Of a DNA stretch of 64,000 nucleotides, positions 24,178-35,668 are shown in pieces. The stretch's first letter is position 1. Each line of letters opens with the position of its first letter. This DNA comes from Coprinus comatus (Eukaryota; Basidiomycota; Agaricomycetes; Agaricales; Agaricaceae): positions 620,001 to 684,000 of the forward strand of contig JAWPGT010000011.1 of assembly GCA_034638255.1 (NCBI GenBank), read 5' to 3'. The notes under the pieces were generated by a model that did not search any database, had not been told where the DNA came from, and saw only the letters and a program-made list of their open reading frames with translations. A program made the translations under genes and the position numbers.

Positions 24178-25928
24178 AATTTCGGAAGAGGGAGAGGAGT
24201 AGGAAGAAGAGGAGGAAGAGAGGTCCTTGGAAGCACCTAGTTTGATTTTTTTACTGTGTTATAAATCATTCCTATAAAGAAAAAATTAATAAAAGAGCCA
24301 AGATTTGCACCCAAGAGTGAGAGAAATGATGCTACCTTTCCCCACCGCTTCATGTTCCTGTTAGGGGATAACAATAGGCGAGTAAAAAAGGATTTTGATC
24401 CACTACCGCTTGGAGTGACCCCAGGTTCAACGTTCAACAGGTACATGAGAAAGCTACCGGTCTATACATACAACCACATCTCCTTCATTAGCCGTGCCTG
24501 AGACCTAAAATGGCCAGATTACTACCAGCTAATGTAAGGTAACGATCGATCGTAGTCAAAAAAAACCACATAAAAAGAAGTAAGTAAGGTAGTATTGTAT
24601 ATTACTGGTATACGACTGATTGGAAATTTCAGGGACATCTACAAAGTTCGGGCCTGAGCGGTGAGCAGAAACCAAGGTCAACTTGAGAGAGTGTGGGTTG
24701 ATTGAAAGGCATAGCATCAAGTGAGAAATGAAAATAAAGCCCATCATTGCTCTGCTTAAGCGCCATTCCCCATCAGTCTATAAATTGATTTTGCAATACT
24801 TTTTACTGATCCGCTTTTGTATTCTCGGAATGTATTGTGGCAAAGTGGTCAAAACATCCGATACTGGATGTCAGGTATTATATAAGTATCGAGATTCAAT
24901 ATATAACTATATAAGTCTGGTGTGGTGAGATGTATCAAGTGTTGTATTACACTGTCAAGATTGTTCACCATGCACCTTCTTTACATTCTCAGAGTCCAGA
25001 CTCACAACTCTCGTGCTGGGTTTTTGTAACCAGAGATTGTATATGGTAGTGGACATCTACATATACCCAGTCATTAACTTGCAGCCACAGGCAGGGTAAA
25101 AATCACATCAGGATCGTTGTTGCTCTTTCAGGGAGGGAGTGAGCCTGTGATTCTCCGAAGTACTCTAAATCCCTTGTCATGCTCGAGGTCTCTTAGGAGT
25201 TAGGGAAGGGCAAGGGCCAAATTGATTGTTGCGAAAATTAACACAAACTACTTACTAATAGACATAATTACAATTGAGATAACTGACACACTCTGACATT
25301 CGTGTCAACAACCCGTAGCTGACTCTCAGGCTAGAGATCTAAGCGACCTCGTGGGTCGCAAACAAAGGTCATAGAGCTCTTCAGGTACGTAAAAACATAC
25401 TGTAAACTCCGAGATTTCATCTTAATTATCTGATATCACTATTCAAATTCCTAAGCAACCATTCTCCTCAGATTCTCCAGTAACACGAGAGTAACGCATG
25501 CACATGCCAAGTAGGCTCCGCCCATGTATGGGATTTCAAACGTACATATTCGTATTGCTGCCTCTTAAGCACTTTCATGAGACTGCGCCTGATCTTTGGT
25601 CTCCGTTTGGTCCTCATCCGGCTACCCGATCAAAGCGGAATGATACTGATGTTGTTTAAACTTCAGTGATACGGGACGATGAACGCCGGAAGGTATTAAA
25701 GAGCAACCAATATAAGATTACATTCAAGTCAATCATCGAGTCACGATTGAAATACGGATGATAGACAGATCAAACAAAATACTCGTCTCCCATTCTCCGA
25801 TAGTACGTACACAGTCTCCATGAAAAGAACATTTGACCACATCATTGAACATTCAATATTCGACAGTTCCTAAATTTCTTAATACATTCCGGCTTAATCT
25901 TGAAGCTTTCTTTAACGATCGTGGCGCA
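24178..25928. other. Intergenic, about 1.75 kb
   Basis: The largest gene-free stretch. It separates MFS copies 1 and 2, which both point left. No coding exon, RNA gene or clear repeat was found. It should contain the promoter of copy 1 (near 24180-24500) and the 3' end of copy 2. Confidence 0.5.
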
Positions 25929-28750
25929 TCAATGCAAAGAGTACTTGTCCTGTCAATAAATCGTCAATTAGCAAGATCATCGGGATACATATAGAGAACC
26001 AATTTAATGTGACGTACTCTCAATACACTTCCTTTCACTTGTAGATACGGTATTACCAACAAGAATAATCCCACTACAATGCTATATAACTAGAGTAAAC
26101 CTCTTTTCTAGAATTTTGTCGAATTGGATTACTTACGCAGCTTCGACACCAAAGGTCTGAATTGCACCATTTTTCAAAGCCCAAGGTACTTGGAAATAAG
26201 CAACGCTGAAACCTAGATCGACGATACCTTTAATTGAACAACCAAAAAACCATAGTAATTACACTTACCTCCTAAAGTTCTGGCTAGGTTAATAAGTGCA
26301 CTAATTTCACCCTACCAAATGAGTATATTTATTAACTTTCTTCCCAAGTTGGCAGAATTTAAAAAAAAAACATACCTGATGTTTCGGGAAACAATCATTA
26401 CAATAAGCATAAACAGCCACCGTATTAATCATAATCGCAAATTCTGCAATTCCCCAACCCATAATCAAAGCACCAATCGTCAAATGTTTCTGAACCGCTG
26501 CTCCTAAAGTCACAAATCCACAAATATACAATGGAGTTCCGACATAGCATGCCCTGAGAAAAGTACAAAGAGGTTATACAAAAAGAAAAAGAAAAAGAAA
26601 AAGAAAAAGAAAGATCAGTAAGTAGACCAATTTTTCCGCCCCGCCGGACTTACCAAAGACGACTTTCAGCTTCAAATACACCCCTGTTTCGTCGAATACT
26701 GACGTTCATGATCCAATCATTCATATATCGACCCACAAGTTCTCCGAGAAGCACTGAAACCTATATAAGTATACATATTATAGAGTCAGTTCTAAATCCA
26801 GTTTGTTGTAAAGTTAAATATTACATACAATGGGCGTTCCATAACTACCTGCAATTCCGAATTGAGTGAATCCGTAACCTCCTTCTTCGGGAGGTAGTTC
26901 AAGGAATACAGCATTCGTTACCTTGAAGCAAAAAAAGGCAAAGAGTTTATCCTAAGTTATGGAAGAAAAGAATCCTTGTACGTACATTGATACCAATACC
27001 AAATCCAAAAAGCATAGCCTAGATTCATCACAATATTTAGTTATCAATTGACTACCTTAGTATTTCCCCACTTACCTCAAATACCAAAATCATCAGAAGA
27101 TGAGGTCTCCAAACCACAATCAAAGGTGATAAGACCGACTCTGTCCAAGATATCCTATATTTCGCCATTTTTATACCTGTAATTCCCAACAATGTTTCGA
27201 TCTTATATCTTAAACCAGTCGTTTTGGGTTCTGGTATTGGTCGTACTGTCCTGTCATAGATACTACATCATAAAACGCAGACTATGGTCAACATACTGAC
27301 GAAAAAAGGAACCACAGAACTCATGGGAAAAGGAGTGGGAAAAAAAGACTCACGTTTCTTCACCAAAGAAAACAATTACAAGAACAACCAAAAGGCCATA
27401 TAAGCTTCCAATTCCGTAAGCCCATCTCCAAGTCGTCCGCGCCACCAAAAATCCAAAAGCGAAGGGAGATAAAAAGGGTGATAGAATGAACCCCATGGTC
27501 CATATGTTCAACTGTCAACGATAATGCAACATAAAGACCCGATCAAATAGGTCATGACATGTGTGCGGCCGTATATATCAGAAATCAGAAAAGGAGGTTT
27601 TGTAGTCAATTGAATACTCTAACCTTACGGGCTTGAAGGTGGAACGGATATAAATCTGTTACGACGTATAGACCCTATTTTTTAAGGTAAGTATACTCCC
27701 AGTTGGAAGGAATATATATTATAGTAAATTGTGTTTGTGCTTACTGTTACTTGTGGTGCTGTACTGTCGAAATCAGAACAAAAAGGTTATTGAATAGGTA
27801 AATATGGACGATTTGATGCTTCAACAAACCCGAAGAAGGCTGTCAAACAGCGCATTGCTTCATCATCATGTATCAGGAGGTGTGATTATACTCAACAGAG
27901 AATGAAAAGTCACCTGTGAACGTCTTAAGATCAGGCGCAAAGGTACAACCGACGAGAAATCCCAGTGCAAGTAACTAGGAAAGTGAATAGGAGTTGAAAC
28001 AAAATTGTATACGGACGCACTTGTGACCAGAATAAGACAGGCAGACGTCCATATCGACGAATAATCATCACAGCAAATAACCCTCCCCAACCTGTATGAT
28101 AATGGCTTGAGTGTTTTTTTTATGTTCTAGATAACTGAGTAGAAGTTCGGAATACGGACCTAGAAGGAAGATACTCCAACTAAGCGATTTCAGTCGTTGT
28201 TTTGGCTGTGATAAAAAAAATGATCTAGACATACTTCGAGGTAAGGTTGTTGATAACTCCAGGGTTTGTGTCATACTGTCTAGCCAGTTGGAACAACGAA
28301 GCGATACCTACACTAGCATTCAACCAAGTATCATAAGTATAAATGCATTAACCAGGTACCAACCAATACCAGAATCAAAATCGGGCACAATAGCTGCCAA
28401 AGTTACGATGAAAAGCTGCAAATTCTTGCGATTCGTACTCCAACTTTGCGGGTCTCTAGGTGAATCTGTGGGTTGAGGCCACAACACCTTAGTTCCATCC
28501 TTAGTCAACTTTAAACGACTAGCAATCTCTTCTCCAAGCTCAACCTTGGCTTCTCTGAAGTTGGCATAGACATAAATTCAACATCACGTCAAGAACTAAA
28601 ATATAAACAAACTCACTCAGGGTCAATGATAAGACGCCCTGCACGATGTTCATGGAAAGAGAATAAGTCAATGTCAGACCCAGCGCCTATGGAATCATGA
28701 GCTTGTTCATGATGTTCTTCACTATTGCTAACTTTCTCGTCGGAGGGCAT
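25929..28750 (-). CDS. MFS transporter, copy 2
   Basis: Paralogue of the transporters at 21716 and 35669, but clearly more divergent. ATG at 28750 (MPSDEKVSNSEEHHEQAHDS). The shared N-terminal block reads LWPQPTDSPRDPQSWSTNRK, helix 1 contains IVTLAAIVPDFDSGIG, and the C-terminal half has VAVYAYCNDCFPKHQGEISA. The intron pattern is conserved; the final exon after the donor near 26010 encodes DKYSLH-stop, equivalent to QKYSI/M in the other two. Splice sites look usable throughout and I saw no in-frame stop, though several exons were checked only roughly. The substrate is unknown. An (AAAAAG)n microsatellite sits in one intron. Confidence 0.8.
26580..26612 (-). repeat. (AAAAAG)n microsatellite in an MFS copy 2 intron
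   Basis: Five to six AAAAAG units within an intron. On the coding strand this is a CT-rich tract upstream of a splice acceptor. Confidence 0.7.
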
Positions 28751-30007
28751 GATAGTCGATAAGCAACGTATGGGGGCATGGACATGGAATTAATCAGCTC
28801 AATATATATAAAAGATATTTTGGCACAGTCACTAGACCCCGTGGCATCTAGTGAGCTTGTTTGCTACCAGAGGACGCAGATAGCTCTTGGGTAAAATGAT
28901 GATGCTAGTATTCATACACATTTTGTTGTGAACGATCAAGAGATCATGAGATTAAAAGCCCTGTGATGGTCGTAGACGAAGCAACTTTCTTGGTATGGAA
29001 AATCCGAGAAGCTTAGAAAGGATCCTACGGCTCTCCACATGTGGAAGAAGTTGAACAAACTGCGAATCTGATTATAAAAGGCGTGACACCTGATTGGTTG
29101 AAGAAGCGCCTTTCCATAAGTGACCACAATAGAACAAGTACTTACTTTATAAGTACCGTTGTTGGTAAGGGAGAATGCCTAATAGGGGTAGTAAAAGCCC
29201 GTAGAAGTTCCTGTCAAGATCCAGATTCAATATGCACACAATCACACAATCAAGTCGTCAAGAACCCTCAGGTGCAGTTGTTTGAGTGAATCGAGTGTGT
29301 ACATCGCATATATCGCCTGAGGAACCAGAAGCAACGGGTAAATAGGTGCGCTGTTCGTCACATTTTTGTTGGGACGAATTGTAGAGTCTTTGCGTATTCA
29401 GTACTCCAAGTAGGTACGAGCGAGACCGGATAATAATATTCTGCGTGCAGTGCGGATAAAATTAGCTCGCGTATCTTTTGAGCCTGGGAGGACCGGGTGC
29501 AAGATAAGGTATATATTTAAAACGACCGTTTTCAAAGGACAAAGAGGAGAGAAGCGCTTGTGGGACTTGGGTGGGCGTACTGAAGTTTTTGAAGAATCAA
29601 GTAAGCGGGTTTATATTGAAGGGTGCCAATGCGGGGAGGTTGGGGGAACTGTCAAAAACTGAAAGTGGTGACGGTGATACTTCGGAGAACAGTGAACTCC
29701 ACGAATATTGTGGTCACGCGTCCAGCAAGCGTAGCAAAAGGCTCTCTTCTCCCTCTCCTGTTGTACGCTAGATATGAAGCGACGCCTACAGACATAAAGT
29801 TCAAACACTCACCGGCGACACTTTGGAAAATTAAATGGCTACTAGATCAATAGTCGCATGGACCCGTGGCATGATCCCTTTCGCCGAGTTACATCAATTT
29901 TCACTGTTTCCAGCCTCAGGAACGGAGGTTGAGTCAGAGTTTACTTATAAGCACGTAACGCTACGTAGACGCCGTCAAACCTATCCCTTAACCTTCTTGT
30001 TATTACG
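28751..30007. other. Intergenic, about 1.25 kb, divergent
   Basis: Between MFS copy 2 (leftward) and the aminotransferase (rightward). No gene is supported; the open frames are short and uncorrelated with splice sites. It should contain both promoters. Confidence 0.5.
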
Positions 30008-31575
30008 ATGGCACCCGTAGATCAACCGCAACGCAAGTACGTCTCTTCACCCATTTCCCAAGTTGAATACAATTAATGTTGACACACTCTTAGAATTCTG
30101 GCGTAAGTCGTAATTGGTTTACCCTCAATTTTTTGGAATTCGAATCCTTTTTCCAGTATCCCCGGTCCAGTCGAAGTTAGCACCAACGTACTCGACGCTG
30201 CAGCTCTACCACCTATCTCCCATGTCTCTCCTGAATTCACTCGCATCTTCCAAGAAGCCCTCATCATGTCAAGGTATACAACACATCCAATTTGCTTGAG
30301 CGTCGACCCCGATTAACGATGGGAATAGAGAGGCTGTTGGTTCGAAAGTTGGACAACCATTTATTATTGCTGGCAGTGGGACTCTCGGTTGGGAACAGGT
30401 ACACTAATATATAATTTGATATTCCACATCACTTTAATTCAAATTTCAGGTTGCCGCAAACCTCGTTGAGAAAGGAGATAAAGTTCTTGTTTTGAATACT
30501 GGCTACTTCGGTGATGGGTTCAAAGACTGGTAAGTCATTGCTACGCAAAATTAAAACTTACTCACAAATATTTATATTCCAGTTTGGTTTCTTATGGTGC
30601 GGAAGTTACTACCATCAAAGCCCAAGTAGGCGAAACTGTAACATCCAGAGCAATCGAGCATGCTTTAGTTGCCAATAAATACAAAATGATTACTATCACC
30701 CACGTTGACACTTCGACCGGTAAACCCAATTATTACTGTAAAACATTCTAAATAATCTCATTCTTTTCAACAGGAGTACTATCAGATCCTAAAAGCATTG
30801 CAGAGATTGTACAACGCGTTTCCCCTTCAACACTTGTATGTCCTTCTCTAGATCACCCACTCTATCCACGTTCTCTAATAAACTTGAACATCAATAGATT
30901 GTTCTCGATGCAGTCTGTTCCGTCGGTTGTGAAGACATCCAAATGGATACTTGGGGTCTCGACATCGTTTTAACTGCCAGTCAAAAAGCTATTGGAGCAC
31001 TCCCCGGTCTCTCAATCCTAATTGCAAGCCAGCGCGCTCTGACAACCTTCTCATCAAGAAAAACTCCACTTCAAGGTTACTACGCCAGTTGGAAAAAATG
31101 GTTACCAATCATGGAAGCTTACACTAACGGTCGTTCCGCTTATTTTGGTACACAACCAGTCACTCTTGTTCGTGCATTATCAGAAGCATTAAAAGAGTTG
31201 ATGAAAGATGGTCAAGTTGGTTTAGCAGCGAGGATTAATACTCATAAAAATGCTGCAAAGCGATTGAGGGTAATTGCTGCACAACTTGGAATGAATAGTG
31301 TTGCGGCAGAAGGAGCAGAGGCTGCTGGGTTGACTGCTGTATGGGTTCCGGAAGGTCTTACTGCTGCTGAAATTCTTCAACGAGCGTCTGCACAGGGTGT
31401 TGTATTTGCTGGTGGCTTGCTGGCGGAAGTAAAAGATCGTTATATCAGGATTGGGCATATGGGTGTCTCTGTTGTTGACAAACAGAGGGGTGACATTGAG
31501 CGCGTTGCTCGCGTCCTTCGTGTCGTAGTACAAGAGCTGTTGGATGAAAAACAGTCAAACCGTATACCAACTTGA
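30008..31575 (+). CDS. Alanine-glyoxylate aminotransferase (AGX1/AGXT type)
   Basis: PLP enzyme of fold type I class V that transaminates glyoxylate to glycine, with alanine as usual donor. Exon 1 starts at 30008 (MAPVDQPQRK). A very short exon follows (about 30094-30102), then IPGPVEVSTNVLDAAALPP, the family's PGP...V start. Further landmarks are FIIAGSGTLGWEQVAANL (phosphate-binding loop), VLNTGYFGDGFKD, ITHVDTSTGVLSDP, and VLDAVCSVGCEDIQMDTWGL with the Asp that pairs with the PLP ring nitrogen. The Schiff-base Lys lies in LTASQKAIGALPGLS. The last exon from about 30899 is long and intronless. The C-terminus RIPT is not a clear peroxisomal signal, so a cytosolic location is likely. The protein is about 385 residues, as expected. 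Confidence 0.92.
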
Positions 31576-31676
31576 TTAGTTATATAGCAATTCATCCTAA
31601 CTATGATTTTAAAAAAAAATTATCATAAGAATGAATATGAGAAAAAAATCATCTATCCTTAGTACAAATGATGAAT

Positions 31677-31767
31677 GTCCGTAGCTGGAATCGAACCAGC
31701 GGCTCTTCGGATCTGTGAACACCTGTTCAACCACAACGAAGTGATTTAACCCCTAATCGATACGGAC
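31677..31767 (-). tRNA. tRNA-His (GTG) with a 20-base intron
   Basis: Folds on the minus strand as a full cloverleaf. The acceptor stem GTCCGTA/TACGGAC pairs in all 7 positions, the D stem is GATT/AATC, and the anticodon stem is CTTCG/CGAAG. The T arm is GCTGG-TTCGATT-CCAGC. The anticodon loop reads TTGTGG before a 20-base insert (TTGAACAGGTGTTCACAGAT) and C after it, placing a GTG anticodon with the intron after base 37, the canonical site. The mature length is 71 bases; the extra G at -1 would be added after transcription. Confidence 0.93.
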
Positions 31768-32161
31768 TTAGTCGACTCTCGGCTAATAGATGAAATAAGC
31801 GCCCTACGGTTACGGCAATTCAGTAATTGAGAGGTGCCTCATATCGGCATGCACCATAGTCACTGTTCAATATTCGGACGATGATCCCACTAACACCTCA
31901 AATAAAAGGTCCCTATGAAGTCCAGAATTTTACCCGAGTTCTCCTGTACTTCGTGGTGGGATCGTTAATCTCCTTTCGCTTAATCTCCTTTGCTTGTCTT
32001 TGCATCATCCCGCACCCGGTCGAAAATTAAATGAGGGGCTGACAAGTCCAAGAATAACCTCAGACTGCGGGAGCGGAACCATATCCCAAGCTGACCGTCA
32101 GCTTTAGAATTTAATATTTAAACAAGAAGGCTTCCTCCATCCCCTCTCAACCCCAACAACC
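31768..32161. other. Intergenic, 394 bases
   Basis: Between the tRNA-His 5' side and the hypothetical gene at 32162. It holds a TTAATCTCCTTTCGC/TTAATCTCCTTTGC tandem duplication near 31965-31992. Nothing else is seen. Confidence 0.5.
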
Positions 32162-33104
32162 ATGTCTTCTATCATCGGTTGTCTCCAAGCTTTCTTCTTG
32201 ACTATCTACGCTTTTTTCTCTCGTGTGTTTGCTGCTTTCCCATTCCTTGGTCGTACTGGTGTAAACCAGGATGCTACTACTACCGACGTCGAAATGGGTC
32301 AAGTTACTGTTATCAACACAGTTCAATCAACATCAACAACATCAACCTCGGATGAAGCTCCAAGACTCGATATCAATCTTCCTGAAATCGATATCCAAGT
32401 TATACCTCAATGTTCTCTGGGCGAAGCTTTTCGTCGATATGGTCATCCTCAACCTCAAATATTAAAACCTACATCAACTCCAGGATCGGTTACTAGCAAG
32501 AATTCTTTGACCAATAGTTCTTTGGATCATACTACTAGTGCAACATCAGGCGGTGAATATTTTACGGCAAGCTCTTCAGCCACTTCTATGAGTAGCCACT
32601 GGAGAAACCTTGGTTTGGCTAAGGAGATCTATGGTGCTCATTTGGTGGAGGATGATACTCAGAGTGTATCTTCTGAGGATTTGGAACTTACTTCTCCTAC
32701 CATTAGTAAGTGAGACTTTTTTCTACTGCAGGATTGTATTAACATCTTCAACTTCTCTTTTTTTTCTCTCGCTTCTTCGAACAGTCATTAAAGGAACCAC
32801 TTCTTCCCAAGAAATCCCTGCCTCTACCTCTCAAGAACAGAACCAACAAATCGAAGAAGTCAAAGTCAAAGTCGCAAAACCTCTTCCAATCGACTGGGAC
32901 TCCATCATCCAATCCATCAACAAATTTGAAGAGGGTATTTCTTACGGTCACAGCCATCGTCTCTTCAAACGTACCATCACTGAAGTCGATACTTTCAACA
33001 TTTCTTCATCATCCTCTCTCATCATCAGTGCTTTCAACATTGTTGAGGAGGGTTGTGATTACGATTATGATGAGACTGAAGGTTTTGATGAAGATTACGT
33101 TTAA
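32162..33104 (+). CDS. Orphan Ser/Thr-rich protein with an N-terminal hydrophobic segment
   Basis: Not recognised. Exon 1 is 32162-32705 and exon 2 is 32785-33104, joined by a GTAAGT...ACAG intron, giving about 287 residues. The N-terminus is a strong hydrophobic helix (IIGCLQAFFLTIYAFFSRVF, AAFPFLG) that could be a signal anchor. The rest is Ser/Thr/Asp/Glu-rich and probably disordered, with an acidic end (YDYDETEGFDEDYV). A short conserved-looking block, LGEAFRRYGHPQPQIL, may be the only structured motif. The ATG is preceded by a pyrimidine-rich leader. Possibly lineage-specific. Confidence 0.6.
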
Positions 33105-33255
33105 TTTTTCCTCAATCTTTCTTCCTCCTGAATACCTCTTTCGCATATCTCCCCAGCATTCCGACCGCTCCGGTCAATCGATACCAGTACAGTTTCTCAG
33201 ATACCTTTCCGAGCATCTCCTTTTGCATGATTACTCTTTTTTTCTCTCATATATT

Positions 33256-33259
<4 letters not shown>

Positions 33260-33288
<29 letters not shown>
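33260..33288 (+). repeat. (CT)n microsatellite
   Basis: About 14 CT units in the convergent gap (33105-33420) between the orphan gene and CIA1. The gap holds no gene; it must contain both 3' ends. Confidence 0.85.
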
Positions 33289-33291
<3 letters not shown>

Positions 33292-33420
33292 TTTTCTATC
33301 ATTATTACTCTGGATATGATTATACCGTCTCCGTTACTATTTCTACTTGCATCTTTATAAGAATCATTCATATTTTTAGACACATAGGCACTACAATAAT
33401 ATTTATATTTTTGCACTCTT

Positions 33421-34735
33421 CTATGTTGTTTCCGAATCATTTGGTACTACTTTCCAAATTCGCGTGACACCATCATCTCCGGCACTAGCCAAAATATCTT
33501 CCATTCCTTCTCTGGGACACCAAGAGACGGTATTAATATCATGGACACCATGGGCGGATGGGATGGATGCTATAATGCGATATTCTGGTGGTGGTGTGTC
33601 TGCGCCCTTTAATTTAGATTCCTAAAGTTGGTATGAACACGTTATTGTTACTTTATGAACCAATTTTAATACATACCTTCAATTCCCATACTTTGATAAT
33701 ACCATCACCTCCTGTCGTGGCTAACCATCCCAACGAATCCTGTCCTTCACTTGGTTTTCCAACACCCCAAGAAATGGAATAAATAGCCCTATCATGAGCA
33801 CTAATAGCCAGTACACATTCCAATTTATATTGTCCTGTCCTTTTCCAAACACGTACGGTCTTATCATCGGAAGCCGAAGCAAGGTAATTACCACTAGGCG
33901 ACCAAGCCAAAGACCAAACTGTCGAAGTATGACCTGTAAGTGTTGTAAAGCAATACCAGTCTTCAGTAGGATCGTCGACGTAAAGTTTTTATGGTATCAT
34001 CATATGAGCCAGATGCGAGTATCTATACTAGTAGGGAAATAATGAGATTAACATTTTATGTATGATATATGATGATAAAAATGGGGAGAGAGAGAAGTTG
34101 ACCTGACCTCTTCAGTTGGATGCCAAGCAACACATTTAACATCTTGAGTATGTTCCATAAGTACTCCCAAACATTCGAAATCGGCATCAGGATGAACTAT
34201 TATGGATGCATCAGAAATCGAAACAATAAAAGAGTGATATAACATTGCAATCAATAAATAAGAGAAAAACCCACACCTTCCCAAACCCAAACTGTTTTAT
34301 CCCTACTACAACTTGCTAGTAAAGTTCCAGTAGTAGAATAAGCAACACTCTTGCATTCCGTTTCATGACCTTCCAAAATAGCCATACACTCCCATTCTCC
34401 ACCAGCTCCACTTCTTCTTCTCCATCCTCCTGTTCCCATATTCCGATATTCGAATCAAATGAACCGGTAGCCAGGGTTTTACCAGAAGGTGACCAAGCTA
34501 CAGATCTAACAGTTTTAGTATGACCTGTTGGAATTGTAGTAACATGAGTGAATTGTAATGGTTTGTCCGGCGAGGCTGATGTTGAGGTCGAGTAAGAGTG
34601 TAAGCGGACAGTTTTATCTGCTGAGCATGATGCTAATAAGGATCTTGTAGGGTTCCATGCTATATTCCATGCCCTATCATCATGTCCTCCTAGTTCTGCG
34701 ATCTGTTTTATGACGAAAGGGATATTAGTGGTCAT
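33421..34735 (-). CDS. CIA1: CIA1/CIAO1 WD40 protein of cytosolic Fe-S assembly, with two apparent frameshifts
   Basis: Seven-bladed WD40 docking protein that delivers Fe-S clusters to cytosolic and nuclear proteins. It starts at 34735 ([20 protein letters not shown]). Blades are visible in order: [110 protein letters not shown] and [20 protein letters not shown]. The last exon ends at 33421. The reading frame breaks twice. One base appears missing in the GAAGAAGAAG tract near 34410-34420, after SNIGIWEQ. One extra A/T appears in the five-base run near 33988, between YDDTIK and LYVDDP. No plausible intron explains either. In an essential single-copy gene this most likely reflects assembly errors. 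Confidence 0.85.
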
Positions 34736-35668
34736 GGTAGATCAGCTTTATATACGGATAATAATCTGCTTTCTTGTTTATCTCATCACATGACATCATC
34801 AATCCCTTTTTGTCATTGCGTCCATTCAACGTCAATTAATCTTGTGACAATTCCTGTCTCTTGGAACTTGGTAAGTAAAAGAAACGTTGCTATCAGTGCT
34901 TGAGCAAGAGAGCTTGGGTTTCTACTTTTATACTTACCATCGTTCCTGGAACCTCGACTGTGTGTACAAAGCCCAAAATGTACGTGTCCATGTCGATATA
35001 CAAACGCGTCTCATCCCAAATTTTGTCCCATAGATACGACTCGGAGAGTATGAGTTACATTTGACAGATAGAAAGAAAAAACATGGACTCCAAAACACGG
35101 AACCAATACATGATGCATCTTGCTTTCTTTCGTGATTTGTATGTTTTTTTTCGACTTCTACTTGTAGTAGTACCGTTTTGCTGGATCGCCGCTGAATGCC
35201 GTAAAAAAACCCCGTTAACTATTCTTTCATAGCGGTAAGCAAAGGCGACATCAAGTGGTACCATACATACATTTTTTCTCATATACACCCTTCAGTCTTA
35301 TGTATCCTTACTTCAGCTTATGTATGAGAAGGTGCTTTCCGCAGCCCCCATGACCACGTCTCGCTTGATAGATATCTGTACAACATTTCTCAGGCACACC
35401 CAATAAAGACAATGTTGTATGTATACTCTTGGTTATACCTCCGTCGAACCTGGGGTCATTGAAGCAGAAGAACTTACCTATTGTTATCCTCAGGTTATCC
35501 CTTGAACAGGTACGTAGAAGCGAGGGGAAAGGTAACATCGACATTCCTTTTGCCCAGGTTTCGCTTGATATTGTATACCAAACCAGAGTCCCCTTATATA
35601 GTATAGTGGCTATAAAAACCAGCCAGGTGCGCTTTTCTATTTCAAGGTTTCTCCTCCTTATTACATCC
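34736..35668. other. Intergenic, about 930 bases, divergent
   Basis: Promoter region of CIA1 (leftward) and MFS copy 3 (rightward). The open frames that cross it are not supported. Confidence 0.5.
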
